The notes: generated from the letters alone by a model not told the origin. Positions 6,920-15,666 are shown, counted from the first letter of the stretch. The stretch: DNA of 34,602 bases from Candidatus Uhrbacteria bacterium RIFOXYC2_FULL_47_19 (GCA_001791745.1 MGFG01000010.1:69573-104174); one strand, 5' to 3'. Program-made: numbers and translations.

Positions 6920-7630
6920 TTACTTTCTACGAACGGATTTACTACCAACTATCTTCTTCTTAGTCGGCTTCTTTACCACCTTTTTGATCGACTTTTTTAC
7001 TATTTTCTTAACTGGCTTCTTTACCACCTTCTTGAGTGACTTACTCTTCAACAATTTAGCTTTAACTTTGGTCTTAACAGACTTCTTGACCGACGATTCT
7101 TTACGAACCTTCAATTTATTCTTTCGACCCACAATCGCCACCAGTGCCTGTTCTAAATCAATCAAATCCTTAGCCTTTAGTCTCAATGATTCAGTAAATG
7201 ACTCAGCGCCAACTAAAGCCTGTTTAGTCTTAAGCAAACCACTATCAACTAAAACACCGAACTTACGCAGAGAACCAAACGGCGACACTGCACCAGGTTC
7301 TAATCCCAACTTCTTAAAGACTTTCTCTGGGGCAATTTCAACCTTAGTAGCTTTTAATACTCGCTTAACTTTTTGCAAATCAACATTATAAGAGGCTGGC
7401 AATACCACTACAAAGTAAGCCCCCTTTTTCTTGAGCATGGGCAATTCAACTCTTAACAGTAAGGTTTTGGCAATCTCATCGAGCTTGGCTCCAGCGGTCT
7501 GAGCTAAGTCGTAGGCGGTATAAACTTTACGATGAGGAATGACGTCAAAGTTGATACCACTCTTCTTCAAATAGTTGATTATCTGTTTAGAAGCTGGCTT
7601 AGCTTTGGGTTTAGATTTAGGTTTAGGCAT
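6920..7630 (-). CDS. YbaK/ProX-type aminoacyl-tRNA deacylase with lysine-rich tail
   Basis: Residues 17-168 form a YbaK/EbsC editing domain. This family hydrolyses mischarged aminoacyl-tRNA such as Cys-tRNA(Pro). Visible signatures are AGAKLDEIAKTLLL, with the likely catalytic Lys55, and GAVSPFG (113-119). The N-terminus is a short K/P/S-rich segment. Residues 169-236 are a histone H1-like tail built from KKVVKKP-type repeats, highly positive and probably disordered, suited to binding RNA or DNA. It follows aspS, which fits a role in translation quality control. The specificity cannot be told from sequence. Confidence 0.85.
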   Translation of the reverse strand: MPKPKSKPKAKPASKQIINYLKKSGINFDVIPHRKVYTAYDLAQTAGAKLDEIAKTLLLRVELPMLKKKGAYFVVVLPASYNVDLQKVKRVLKATKVEIAPEKVFKKLGLEPGAVSPFGSLRKFGVLVDSGLLKTKQALVGAESFTESLRLKAKDLIDLEQALVAIVGRKNKLKVRKESSVKKSVKTKVKAKLLKSKSLKKVVKKPVKKIVKKSIKKVVKKPTKKKIVGSKSVRRK

Positions 7631-7672
7631 ATCTTTTTTCTAAGAGTCCATAGAAATGGACTGAGCCGACAT

Positions 7673-9055
7673 TCAAACGTCGGTACTAATATGAACATCC
7701 TTGAGTTGACTCAGGGGGAGAGTGGATGGTGCACCCATCATCGGATCACGTGCATCACCAGTTTTGGGAAAAGGAATAATTTCTCGAATGTTGGGTTCGT
7801 TGGCCAACAACATGACCAGACGGTCTATCCCTGGAGCCATACCACCATGTGGCGGAGCTCCATACTCGAATGCCTCTAACAAGTGACCAAAACGAACTTT
7901 AATTGTCTCCTCATCCAATCCCAACAACTCAAAGACTTTCTGTTGAAGACCTGGTTTATGAATTCTAATTGACCCAGACGACAATTCGTATCCGTTAAGC
8001 ACTAGATCATAAGTCCAACCTCGAACCTTAAGCGGTTCAGTATCGAGCAAATGAAGATCTTCTGGGTTTGGCATGCAGAACGGATGATGGGCTGCCTGAA
8101 TAGAACCATCGTCATTTTTCTCAAAAAGCGGAAAATCAACTATCCAACAAAAAGATAGCTCGTTAGGATCATTCTTATCCTGACGTAAATCTGGTTTATC
8201 GGTACCGTACTTCTCCAAAGACTCAAAGTAAGGAATACGGGGGAAGGGAGTGACAGCAATCCGCTTGTCCGGACAAACTTTCTTAATCAGTTCAATCATC
8301 ATTCGTTCGTTCAACTCCAGCACATCTTCCTGTTCAACAAAGGACATTTCTAGATCTAATTGTGTAAATTCCGGCTGTCGATCACCACGCTGGTCCTCAT
8401 CGCGGAAACAACGTGCTAATTGAAAGTATCTTTCTACACCAGCCACCATCAACAATTGTTTGAATTGTTGTGGCGACTGAGGTAGGACGTAAAAATTTCC
8501 GGAATGAATTCGCGACGGAACAACAAATTCGCGTGCTCCCTCAGGTGTACCCTTAGTGAGCATTGGTGTCTCGATCTCAATGAATCCTTCATTTCGTAAC
8601 CAATCACGAAAGAAACCAACAACCCGATCACGCAGTCTGATATTCTGTGCCATTCTCTCAGAACGCAAGTCTAAATAGCGATACTTTAAACGCAACTCCT
8701 CATTTACTGGCGTGGTATCCTTGTCGATCTCAAAGGGTGGAGTCTTGGCCTCATTCAATATCTCCAGACTCTCGGCCAACATCTCGACCGAACCAGTAAT
8801 TAGGTTTGGATTACGCATCTTCTCTGGTCGCTCATTGACCGTACCTCTAATTCGCACACAAAACTCTGGCCGTAAATTCATGGCCTGGGCTAGCAATTCC
8901 TGATTACTGGGAATAAAAACTACTTGCAGTAACCCAGTACTATCACGTAAATCGATAAAGACTATCTTCCCCATGTCCCGCCGAGCATGAACCCAGCCGG
9001 CCACCTCGACACTCTCCCCTACTGACTTCGAAATTTCTCCAATATATTTCTTCAT
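7673..9055 (-). CDS. aspS: Aspartyl-tRNA synthetase lacking the GAD domain
   Basis: A class II synthetase that charges tRNA-Asp. The 460 residues comprise an OB-fold anticodon-binding domain (about 1-110, with WVHARRDMGKIVFIDLRD), motif 2 (RCFRDEDQRGDRQPEFTQLD) and motif 3 (GGMAPGIDRLVMLLA). Bacterial AspRS is normally about 590 residues, with a GAD domain between motifs 2 and 3. Here GTDKPDLR is followed after about ten residues by CWIVDFPLFE, so that insertion is missing, not truncated. The rest of the sequence is bacterial in type. asnS is also present, so tRNA-Asn need not be charged indirectly. Confidence 0.95.
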   Translation of the reverse strand: MKKYIGEISKSVGESVEVAGWVHARRDMGKIVFIDLRDSTGLLQVVFIPSNQELLAQAMNLRPEFCVRIRGTVNERPEKMRNPNLITGSVEMLAESLEILNEAKTPPFEIDKDTTPVNEELRLKYRYLDLRSERMAQNIRLRDRVVGFFRDWLRNEGFIEIETPMLTKGTPEGAREFVVPSRIHSGNFYVLPQSPQQFKQLLMVAGVERYFQLARCFRDEDQRGDRQPEFTQLDLEMSFVEQEDVLELNERMMIELIKKVCPDKRIAVTPFPRIPYFESLEKYGTDKPDLRQDKNDPNELSFCWIVDFPLFEKNDDGSIQAAHHPFCMPNPEDLHLLDTEPLKVRGWTYDLVLNGYELSSGSIRIHKPGLQQKVFELLGLDEETIKVRFGHLLEAFEYGAPPHGGMAPGIDRLVMLLANEPNIREIIPFPKTGDARDPMMGAPSTLPLSQLKDVHISTDV

Positions 9056-9096
9056 ATGATTGTATTGAACCCTAACTACTTGAAACTTTCCTTAGT

Positions 9097-10296
9097 TTAC
9101 TTTTTGAAGACTATGCCAACATAGTCAACTCCATGAAAATCCTGATCTGGATAGCGACCCGATCGTCGATCCACTGAAAAAGTAGAACCATCCCTAACTG
9201 ATACCAATTGCAATTCATTATCTCGATCCACTACCAGGGATAAACCATCCGGTGTCCAATCGAGCATTGTTCCTGAGATCAATCGTTGCTCATGCCCACC
9301 TAAATCTAATCCACTAACCCAGATATCGGACTGTGCACCCACAGCTGTATAAGCGACTCTAGAACCGTCCGGTGAAATCTTGGGTCGGCTAAAGATTCGA
9401 TAATCCTCATTCTCACCTGCTAACTCGACCACTTCTCCGGAATTCAGATCCAGTAGGACCACCGAAGAAAAACCAATTGTGTTTTCGAGACCATTATCAT
9501 TAACAGTCGAGATTATCCCTACTAATTTACCAGACGCTGGATGCAAATCTATTTGATCGAAGTTCATTCTTCTAACAGACTCAATCTCGGTCAGACTATT
9601 AGCATCGAGATCCAGCAGATAAACACTGAGTGGTTGTCCGCCTATCTCAGGTACTGATACCAAATAAACTAAATTTTCATTCCAGACGATTGGTTTGACC
9701 GGCTCCGGCACCGGAAAGGATTTTAATGGACCTGAGGCCGCTCCCAGTACAACCTGTCTGCGGCCATTATCGTAATAAACTGTTAGATCATGGTTAGTAG
9801 ATGGTAGTCCTCCATACTTTAGATCCAATCCCCCCCAATCAAAATTCGGACGAAATTCATTACCCGAAGCATCAATCCAATCCACATCATTAACATCGTT
9901 GTGTCGATCTAGGAGTAGAGTATCGTTCGACACTCGACCCATCCATGGCTCACCATTCATATTCAACTTGCCATCCTGGATCATGCGAACCACACTTTCA
10001 CCTCGCAAAGCCGAACCGTCTAGCGGATAGCGGAAGAACTCGTACGAAACCGTGTCATCACTAGCACTGATACTATCGCCACGCGAAATGACTTTATAGC
10101 ATCTGTAGACCAAAAAACTATGACCAGTAATCGACACTGAATTACTTGGAGTCGCACCAACTTGGGTTGGATTAATAATGTGAGCGATGCGCCAACCTAA
10201 AATCAAAGTCAATACAGTCAATGACACAGTCAAAATCACTCCAGCTTTAATATAGGTCTGCTTGACTAATGGACCGGATGACTTTCTTCTCAACAT
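9097..10296 (-). CDS. Membrane-anchored TolB/WD40-like beta-propeller protein
   Basis: A 399-residue protein with a basic N-terminus and one membrane helix (about residues 15-41), followed by a large extracellular domain. It contains PD40/TolB-like blade motifs, most clearly KISPDGSRVAYTAVGAQSDI near residue 305 and TPDGLSLVVDRDNEL further on. This predicts a propeller scaffold for protein or ligand contacts outside the cell. I cannot assign a specific function. It lies between asnS and aspS in the same orientation, with gaps of 57 and 41 bases, and is probably co-transcribed. Confidence 0.7.
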   Translation of the reverse strand: MLRRKSSGPLVKQTYIKAGVILTVSLTVLTLILGWRIAHIINPTQVGATPSNSVSITGHSFLVYRCYKVISRGDSISASDDTVSYEFFRYPLDGSALRGESVVRMIQDGKLNMNGEPWMGRVSNDTLLLDRHNDVNDVDWIDASGNEFRPNFDWGGLDLKYGGLPSTNHDLTVYYDNGRRQVVLGAASGPLKSFPVPEPVKPIVWNENLVYLVSVPEIGGQPLSVYLLDLDANSLTEIESVRRMNFDQIDLHPASGKLVGIISTVNDNGLENTIGFSSVVLLDLNSGEVVELAGENEDYRIFSRPKISPDGSRVAYTAVGAQSDIWVSGLDLGGHEQRLISGTMLDWTPDGLSLVVDRDNELQLVSVRDGSTFSVDRRSGRYPDQDFHGVDYVGIVFKK

Positions 10297-10353
10297 AGGC
10301 GAATCACCATGTGAACGACTGTAGTTACAGCAACACTGTATCGAAAAATCGTA

Positions 10354-11646
10354 CTAAGGCTGAATTCGATTCATTAAACGTGGAAACGGAATTGTCTCGC
10401 GTACATGTTCCAAACCGCAGATCCAGGCCACAGTCCGTTCCAACCCAATACCAAAACCAGCGTGCGGTACTGAACCGTAACGACGTAGATCCATATACCA
10501 GTTAAACGCCTCGCTTGGTAACCCATGTTCGGCGATACGCTTCTCCAGCAAAGACTGATCGTAGATACGTTGCGAACCACCGATTATCTCACCATAACCT
10601 TCTGGAGCCAGTAAATCATCACACAAGGCTCGATCAGGACGTTCCGGATCAGCTTCCATGTAAAAAGCCTTGATTGCCGAAGGATAATGGTGAACAAAAA
10701 CTGGTCGATCGAATTCTTTGGTTAGAATTGTCTCATCGTCACCACCAAAATCATCACCGGATTTAATGTCTGAACCAGCCTTCTGAAGACGCTCAACTGC
10801 TTCGTCATAATCGATGCGTGGAAAGTTGCTTTCAGCAGTTCGTTCGATAGTCGCAATATCACGACCTAACTCTTTAAGTTCATAACTCCGCTCCTCTAGT
10901 ACACGTCCGGCAATGAAAGAGACAAGTTGTTCTTGCAGATCCATGTTTCCCTGCCAATTCATGAACGATGCCTCGGCCTCGAGCATCCAAAACTCAGTTA
11001 GGTGACGACGAGTCTTGGACTTCTCAGAACGAAAAGTTGGACCAAAACAATAAGTTTTTCCGAGAGCGGCCGAGGTGGCTTCCTGATAAAGTTGTCCAGA
11101 CTGTGAAAGATAGGCCTTATCATCAAAGTACTTCACTTCGAACAAATCAGTGGTCCCCTCACAGGCATTTGGAGTAAAAATTGGCGAATCGGTCAGTATG
11201 AAACCTTCTCGTCTCATAAAATCGCGCATGGCAAATTCAATCGAATCACGAACTCGTAGTATCGATGATTGTCGTTCAGAACGAATCCAAAGATGGCGAT
11301 AATTGAGCAAAAAATCTGGACCATGCTCCTTCTTGCCGATCGGATATTCGGCTGCAATTTGTATTGGTTCAACTTCCTCAACCGACAACTCAAAACCACT
11401 AGGCGCACGTTCATCTGTTCGAACGATTCCACGAATAACAACTGATGACTCAATAGTAAGTTGTTGGATGGATTCCCAGGTTTCATCACTCAACTGATCA
11501 CGAACTGCCACACCCTGAATTCTGCCGGTTCCGTCGCGCAATTGAAGAAAGGCGATTTTACCCGAAGATCGTAAATTATGACACCAACCTCTAATCTCTA
11601 CTTTTTGGCTCTCCTTAGCGGAAATTTTTGATATCGAAGTTACCAT
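10354..11646 (-). CDS. asnS: Asparaginyl-tRNA synthetase
   Basis: A class IIb synthetase that charges tRNA-Asn. The 430-residue protein has an N-terminal OB fold (VEIRGWCHNLRSSGKIAFLQ), the AsnRS-type segment LNYRHLWIRSERQ, motif 2 (PTFRSEKSKTRRHLTEFWML) and motif 3 (GFGIGLERTVAWICGL). FEVKYFDDKAYLSQSGQLY points to AsnRS, not AspRS. It has its own promoter at 11671-11699 behind the recO terminator, so it begins the operon running to 4105. Confidence 0.95.
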   Translation of the reverse strand: MVTSISKISAKESQKVEIRGWCHNLRSSGKIAFLQLRDGTGRIQGVAVRDQLSDETWESIQQLTIESSVVIRGIVRTDERAPSGFELSVEEVEPIQIAAEYPIGKKEHGPDFLLNYRHLWIRSERQSSILRVRDSIEFAMRDFMRREGFILTDSPIFTPNACEGTTDLFEVKYFDDKAYLSQSGQLYQEATSAALGKTYCFGPTFRSEKSKTRRHLTEFWMLEAEASFMNWQGNMDLQEQLVSFIAGRVLEERSYELKELGRDIATIERTAESNFPRIDYDEAVERLQKAGSDIKSGDDFGGDDETILTKEFDRPVFVHHYPSAIKAFYMEADPERPDRALCDDLLAPEGYGEIIGGSQRIYDQSLLEKRIAEHGLPSEAFNWYMDLRRYGSVPHAGFGIGLERTVAWICGLEHVRETIPFPRLMNRIQP

Positions 11647-11670
11647 ACTTTCGTTCTGAGTTACCGTTCA

Positions 11671-11699
11671 ATTGTGCCGAAATAAGCTAAAAAAAGCAA
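11671..11699 (-). promoter_or_regulatory. asnS operon promoter
   Basis: On the minus strand, TTGCTT (plus 11694-11699), a 17-bp spacer and CACAAT (plus 11671-11676), 25 bases before ATG 11646. Confidence 0.55.
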
Positions 11700-11727
11700 A
11701 AATAACGCTCGTCTAAATCTGCGGGAC

Positions 11728-11750
11728 AAAAAAAGACTCATTAATGAGTC
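11728..11750 (-). terminator. Terminator after recO
   Basis: On the minus strand, the perfect palindrome GACTCATTAATGAGTC is followed by TTTTTTT. It separates the map-ruvX-recO unit from the asnS operon. Confidence 0.85.
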
Positions 11751-11788
11751 AGCCCGAAACACGAAAAAAAATAATTTAAAACAAATCC

Positions 11789-12538
11789 CTAAAATCTAAC
11801 CGAGCTCATATACTGTAACGGATCAAAACGCGCTTCAAGATTAGAGGTAATCAAAACATCAATGATAAAAGCGACCTGGTCTCTGACTTGATCAGTTAGA
11901 CGTAATAATCCGACTTGAGAAAGTCGTTCACGTCGCAAAAAACGCAAAACCTTTACTGTATCACCCATAATTCCAGGAGTTGGACCAGACCGACATTTTC
12001 GACACTCTATCCCTCCACGTAATACATTTAGCGCGTTACCATCAAATCCAATAGGTTGCCGACAGCCCACACAGACATCGATCTCTAAACCGAAACCTAA
12101 TACATCAAATAATTTAATCATGGCAGCGTTAAAAATTGGACGCTGATCATAGGTGTCACCCTCGTTGTCCATAACCGTCATAAACTCCAACAATAACTCA
12201 AAGATTCGAGGCTCAGACAATTCCCAACGGGTCATGGAATCAACTGCTAGTAGCAGCGATTGAGCAATAGCAGTTCGTTCCAAAGAAGCGGACACCTGAC
12301 GAAACGACAAGTTCAAGTTAGCTCCGGCCAATCGATCCATTTGACGACCTTTGGCCACCATTAGATCAACTACGCCAAAAGCACCCATATGAGGTGACAT
12401 TTTACTACCTATCTTGCGTGTTCCTTTGGCTAGAAGTGAAATTTTGCCATGTAATTCGGTAAAGACGACATATTGACGATCATCCCCTCTAAGACCACGC
12501 GCCTTCAAAACTATGCCCATGTCACGATAGGTAGCCAT
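11789..12538 (-). CDS. recO: DNA repair protein RecO
   Basis: RecO loads RecA onto SSB-coated DNA together with RecR. The 249-residue protein has the N-terminal OB fold (YRDMGIVLKARGLRGDDRQYV...ELHGKISLLAKG) and a helical domain. A four-Cys zinc site is formed by CVGC and CRKC at about residues 156-183. Its ATG overlaps the ruvX stop (TAATG), so the two are translationally coupled. It ends the unit that starts at map. Confidence 0.92.
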   Translation of the reverse strand: MATYRDMGIVLKARGLRGDDRQYVVFTELHGKISLLAKGTRKIGSKMSPHMGAFGVVDLMVAKGRQMDRLAGANLNLSFRQVSASLERTAIAQSLLLAVDSMTRWELSEPRIFELLLEFMTVMDNEGDTYDQRPIFNAAMIKLFDVLGFGLEIDVCVGCRQPIGFDGNALNVLRGGIECRKCRSGPTPGIMGDTVKVLRFLRRERLSQVGLLRLTDQVRDQVAFIIDVLITSNLEARFDPLQYMSSVRF

Positions 12539-12993
12539 TAGAATTCTGTTGTCTTAGGCTGATCCGAGATTCGGTCTACAGCTGAGATCAACCTCTCGAT
12601 ATGAGATTCTAAGATTAGCGCAGCAGCTACAGCATCACGATCAAACTTTTTGCCGCTACTAACGCCATACTCGCGATGCATACGCTCAGCGAGAACCGAG
12701 GTGAAACGTTCATCCTCGGTGCTAACTGGAACCCCAGCTACTGCTGATAATCGACGAACAAAATCCATCACTTGTTCCAGTGTATCTCCACCTTCATGCC
12801 CCCGCAGACTGGTAGGTAAACCAACGACTACACCTTCAACAGCTTCAATCTGAATCTCTGCCGTCACCGCTCTAACGATCGATGCCATATCCTCGGTCGC
12901 AATAGTCTTTAATGGTTCGACAAAAAAAGGCGACGTGTCGCCGATAGCTAGTCCGGTTCGTTTCGAGCCAAAATCAACTCCCATCAAACGCAT
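12538..12993 (-). CDS. ruvX: Putative Holliday junction resolvase / 16S pre-rRNA nuclease
   Basis: An RNase H-like nuclease (YqgF/RuvX) implicated in 16S rRNA 5' processing and, by fold, in junction resolution. The 151-residue protein has the first catalytic Asp in MGVDFGSKRTGLA, then VVGLPTSLRG, DERFTS, and a final Asp in DRDAVAAALIL. ATG 12993 is preferred; TTG 12999 and ATG 12984 are alternatives. It lies 12 bases after map and overlaps recO by one base. Confidence 0.9.
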   Translation of the reverse strand: MRLMGVDFGSKRTGLAIGDTSPFFVEPLKTIATEDMASIVRAVTAEIQIEAVEGVVVGLPTSLRGHEGGDTLEQVMDFVRRLSAVAGVPVSTEDERFTSVLAERMHREYGVSSGKKFDRDAVAAALILESHIERLISAVDRISDQPKTTEF

Positions 12994-13005
12994 AGGCAAT
13001 GCTAA

Positions 13006-13791
13006 TCAAAGCCCAACGTCGGGCAGTGGAGTAAGTACTTCCGTGCCATTCTCGGTGATTGCCAAAGTCACCTCAAAATGAGCTGATGGTTGACCATCTG
13101 CAGTCACTATCGTCCATTCGTCCGGCATTAGTTGAACCTCATCACTGCCGGCGTTAACCATAGGTTCGATAGCTAAAACCATACCAGTCTGGATTCTAAC
13201 CGGACGTAATGACGGATCGAAATAGTTCGGTATCCGAGGCTCTTCATGAACTTCATACCCGACTCCATGACCAACCAAATCCTTCACTGTACTAAAACCA
13301 TTGCGTCGAACATGACGATCTACCCCCTTACCAATGTCGCTAATCCAATTACCAACTATGGCCTTTTCTAAACCGATTAACAGGGACTTGCGAGTAGTAA
13401 TCACTAATTTACGCAGTTTGTCATCGATGCCGCCGACTGGAACAGTAACTGCCATATCAGTACACAGACCGCCATACCACATACCGATATCCAACTTCAA
13501 TATATCGCCGGCATGTACCCGACGTCCCGGAATGGCTGGTGCATGAACCACCTCATGATTTATGCAAGTGCACATAGTCGAAGTAAAGGCACGTTCGTCA
13601 CCATCACTCTGATAGCCCTTAAAAGATGGACGTCCACCGGCTTGACGTATCAATTTCTCTGCTAGTTCATCCAATTCTCGAGTATCAGCCTCAGGACCTA
13701 TTTGGTTCACCACTTGCCCAAGGACCTGTGATAAAACAGCCCCCCCTTCACGTAAAACCTCAATTTCTTTCTTGTTCTTGAGTTTAATCAT
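13006..13791 (-). CDS. map: Methionine aminopeptidase, type I
   Basis: Removes the initiator Met from nascent proteins in the cytosol. The 261-residue protein shows His79 in the CINHEVVHA segment and the five metal ligands Asp101, Asp112, His175, Glu209 and Glu240. In most bacteria map is followed by infA-rpmJ-rpsM-rpsK; here it is followed by ruvX-recO. It is separated from adk by a 224-base palindromic spacer that carries a TATAAT box, so it probably has its own promoter. Confidence 0.96.
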   Translation of the reverse strand: MIKLKNKKEIEVLREGGAVLSQVLGQVVNQIGPEADTRELDELAEKLIRQAGGRPSFKGYQSDGDERAFTSTMCTCINHEVVHAPAIPGRRVHAGDILKLDIGMWYGGLCTDMAVTVPVGGIDDKLRKLVITTRKSLLIGLEKAIVGNWISDIGKGVDRHVRRNGFSTVKDLVGHGVGYEVHEEPRIPNYFDPSLRPVRIQTGMVLAIEPMVNAGSDEVQLMPDEWTIVTADGQPSAHFEVTLAITENGTEVLTPLPDVGL

Positions 13792-13847
13792 GCAATTAGT
13801 TTAAGGAAGAAAATAGTATAAAACAAGCCGGTCAAACACGGTTAAGG

Positions 13848-13853
13848 ATTATA
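13848..13853 (-). promoter_or_regulatory. -10 box (TATAAT) for map
   Basis: A perfect TATAAT on the minus strand, 56 bases before ATG 13791. No clear -35; the upstream side is a GC-rich hairpin. Confidence 0.4.
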
Positions 13854-13856
13854 GAT

Positions 13857-13931
13857 CCCCACGGGCAAGCCCGTGGTACTACTCCAGCACAAGCTTCGCT
13901 TGACCCATTCAACCACGCCCAAGGGCGTGGT
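13857..13931. repeat. Triple-hairpin palindromic cassette between adk and map
   Basis: Three inverted repeats in 75 bp: CCACGGGC-aa-GCCCGTGG, CAAGC-ttc-GCTTG, and CCACGCCC-aa-GGGCGTGG, the last followed on the plus strand by TCTTTT. The outer hairpins share CCACG/CGTGG ends. It may be a REP-like or small non-autonomous element, or a terminator pair for adk. It is more GC-rich than its surroundings. Confidence 0.6.
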
Positions 13932-14015
13932 CTTTTGGGTTAGTTGATAAAAACATCCAAAAATCAGCAAGTTTGATCACTATCACCATACCGAAACATC
14001 AACTAAAAACAGATG

Positions 14016-14672
14016 CTAATCCCTAAAATTCTCCATGATCGACTTAAAAACCTCGGTAATTGATTGTTCTCCATCAACCTCACGAAGCAATCCCCGTTCA
14101 CGGTAATACTCAATAAGTGGCGTAGTCTCCCTATTGTAGATAGCTAACCGTCGACTAATTGCCTCGGGTTTATCATCAGACCTATGGACCAATTCCGAAC
14201 CACAACGATCACACTTATCCGGATCGTGTTTGGATGGATGTAAATCGACGTGAAATTTAGTTTCACAATCTCGATTAGTGCAAACCCGCCGTCCTGAAAG
14301 TCGTCTCACGGCCTCCTCATCAGAAAGACGGATATAAACCACATCAGTCAACATCCGTCCGTTCTTGGATAACATTTCAGTTAGAGCCTCAGCTTGGTCC
14401 ACATTACGTGGAAACCCATCCAAAATAAAACCATCCCGAGCGGCTGGCGCATCCATCCAATTGGTAACAACCTGACAAACTATGTCTTTAGGTACTAAAT
14501 CACCCTGTTCCACATAACGAGCGATCTCATGACCAAGTTCCGTCCCTTCTTCTATTTTTGAACGAAAAAGTCGACCAGTGGAAACGGTAGGCAAAAAAAA
14601 CTCCTTAGCTAACATCTCGGCCTGTGTTCCTTTTCCAGACCCCTGAACCCCGAGCATGACTATGTTTCTCAT
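14016..14672 (-). CDS. adk: Adenylate kinase, zinc-type LID
   Basis: Interconverts ATP + AMP and 2 ADP. The 218-residue protein has the P-loop GVQGSGKGT (8-16) and the AMP-binding DGFPRN segment (85-90). Its long LID contains Cys131, Cys136, Cys154 and Cys157, which should bind structural zinc as in Gram-positive enzymes. It starts 6 bases after the presenilin-like gene, in the conserved secY-adk-map context. Confidence 0.96.
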   Translation of the reverse strand: MRNIVMLGVQGSGKGTQAEMLAKEFFLPTVSTGRLFRSKIEEGTELGHEIARYVEQGDLVPKDIVCQVVTNWMDAPAARDGFILDGFPRNVDQAEALTEMLSKNGRMLTDVVYIRLSDEEAVRRLSGRRVCTNRDCETKFHVDLHPSKHDPDKCDRCGSELVHRSDDKPEAISRRLAIYNRETTPLIEYYRERGLLREVDGEQSITEVFKSIMENFRD

Positions 14673-14678
14673 AAAGCA

Positions 14679-15551
14679 CTAGATAATAAGGAAAAAAGTT
14701 AAATAACCAATTACTGAACCAAGAGCCAAAGGCGGTAGAATCGACGTTAGACGAGGCCATGAAGTAGTTATATGCGTCAGAACCAAGAAGAGCGTCGCTC
14801 CCAACATCACTGATCCAGCTGCGGCTAACCCATAATGCCACATAACTGAGGCAGCGAACATTGTTGGTAACAACAATTCACCGATTCCCCGAAAACCAAA
14901 ATCATTAACATTGCGATTGGCCTTCCTCACTCTAACCAAAAAATTAGACCAATAAAAAGGAAAAAAAAAGTAAATAAATGATCGACGGGGCGGTAATTGA
15001 TGTGAAAATAGGACCGACCTACCGGAAAGATAAATTATCATCACATCATAGATAGCAACCAAACCCAAGACTAGTAATAACACCCAGGACTGAAAGGCCG
15101 GTCCAATCGCAGCACAAATTCCAGCCAAACCTAAACAAAGTACTAAATCGTAAAGCATAACCCAGGGATTGGAGTAGTAAACGACCACCGCCAGACAAAA
15201 AACGACTGTGCCTATAGCCGGACCAAAAAGTACATTAACCCCGAAGGTTAGACCAAAAATAATTGCTAGAAACATAACTGTTCCTAGTAGTTTAGTACTC
15301 CGTACGGAATTCATGGTTAGAAATACCAAAGCCATGACTCCAACCAAGGTCGTCAGAATCTTCCAGTTAGAGTATTGAGACGACACCGACGTTCCAATGA
15401 GCGACACCCCGGACTTAGAAGCTGTCACCATCACACCGGCCGCACACATCATGACTAGCAAACAAATCAAAGATTGCCAGAAAATAATTCCTTTAGAAGG
15501 ACCATTAGTCGGAGCAATAATACTATCTTCGTTCAGATCATTCTCTGGCAT
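14679..15551 (-). CDS. Presenilin/signal-peptide-peptidase-like intramembrane protease
   Basis: A 290-residue protein with about eight to nine membrane segments. Three signatures of the archaeal/bacterial presenilin homologue family are in the right order: Tyr168-Asp169 in LGLVAIYDVMIIYLSGRSV, a GxG motif at 222-225 in RGIGELLLPTMFAAS, and a PAL-like segment PPLA (273-276). The second catalytic motif is GIGE instead of GxGD, so the usual second aspartate is Glu225. The enzyme may have altered activity or be inactive. Families with this fold cleave transmembrane substrates such as leftover signal peptides, which fits its position between secY and adk. Homology is inferred from motifs. Confidence 0.7.
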   Translation of the reverse strand: MPENDLNEDSIIAPTNGPSKGIIFWQSLICLLVMMCAAGVMVTASKSGVSLIGTSVSSQYSNWKILTTLVGVMALVFLTMNSVRSTKLLGTVMFLAIIFGLTFGVNVLFGPAIGTVVFCLAVVVYYSNPWVMLYDLVLCLGLAGICAAIGPAFQSWVLLLVLGLVAIYDVMIIYLSGRSVLFSHQLPPRRSFIYFFFPFYWSNFLVRVRKANRNVNDFGFRGIGELLLPTMFAASVMWHYGLAAAGSVMLGATLFLVLTHITTSWPRLTSILPPLALGSVIGYLTFFLII

Positions 15552-15594
15552 ATCGAATATAATTCAAATTGTCTTGCAATAGACGCCGGCTGAA

Positions 15595-15615
15595 CACAAA
15601 AACCCTATCAAGGGT
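15595..15615 (-). terminator. Possible second terminator after secY
   Basis: On the minus strand, ACCCT-TGAT-AGGGT is followed by TTTTTGTG. Confidence 0.4.
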
Positions 15616-15631
15616 ACGAGCGAAAGACAAC

Positions 15632-15666
15632 GACAAACAAAGATGCTACCTGATTAGGCAGCATCT
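15632..15666 (-). terminator. Terminator or attenuator after secY
   Basis: On the minus strand, stem AGATGCT-g-CCT / AGG-t-AGCATCT is followed by TTGTTTGTCG, between secY and the presenilin-like gene. Confidence 0.6.

Noticed and set aside
6984-7391. Plus-strand 135-residue frame
   Set aside because: A mirror of the lysine-rich tail and the YbaK domain on the other strand (Lys codons read as Phe/Leu); no promoter or ribosome binding site.
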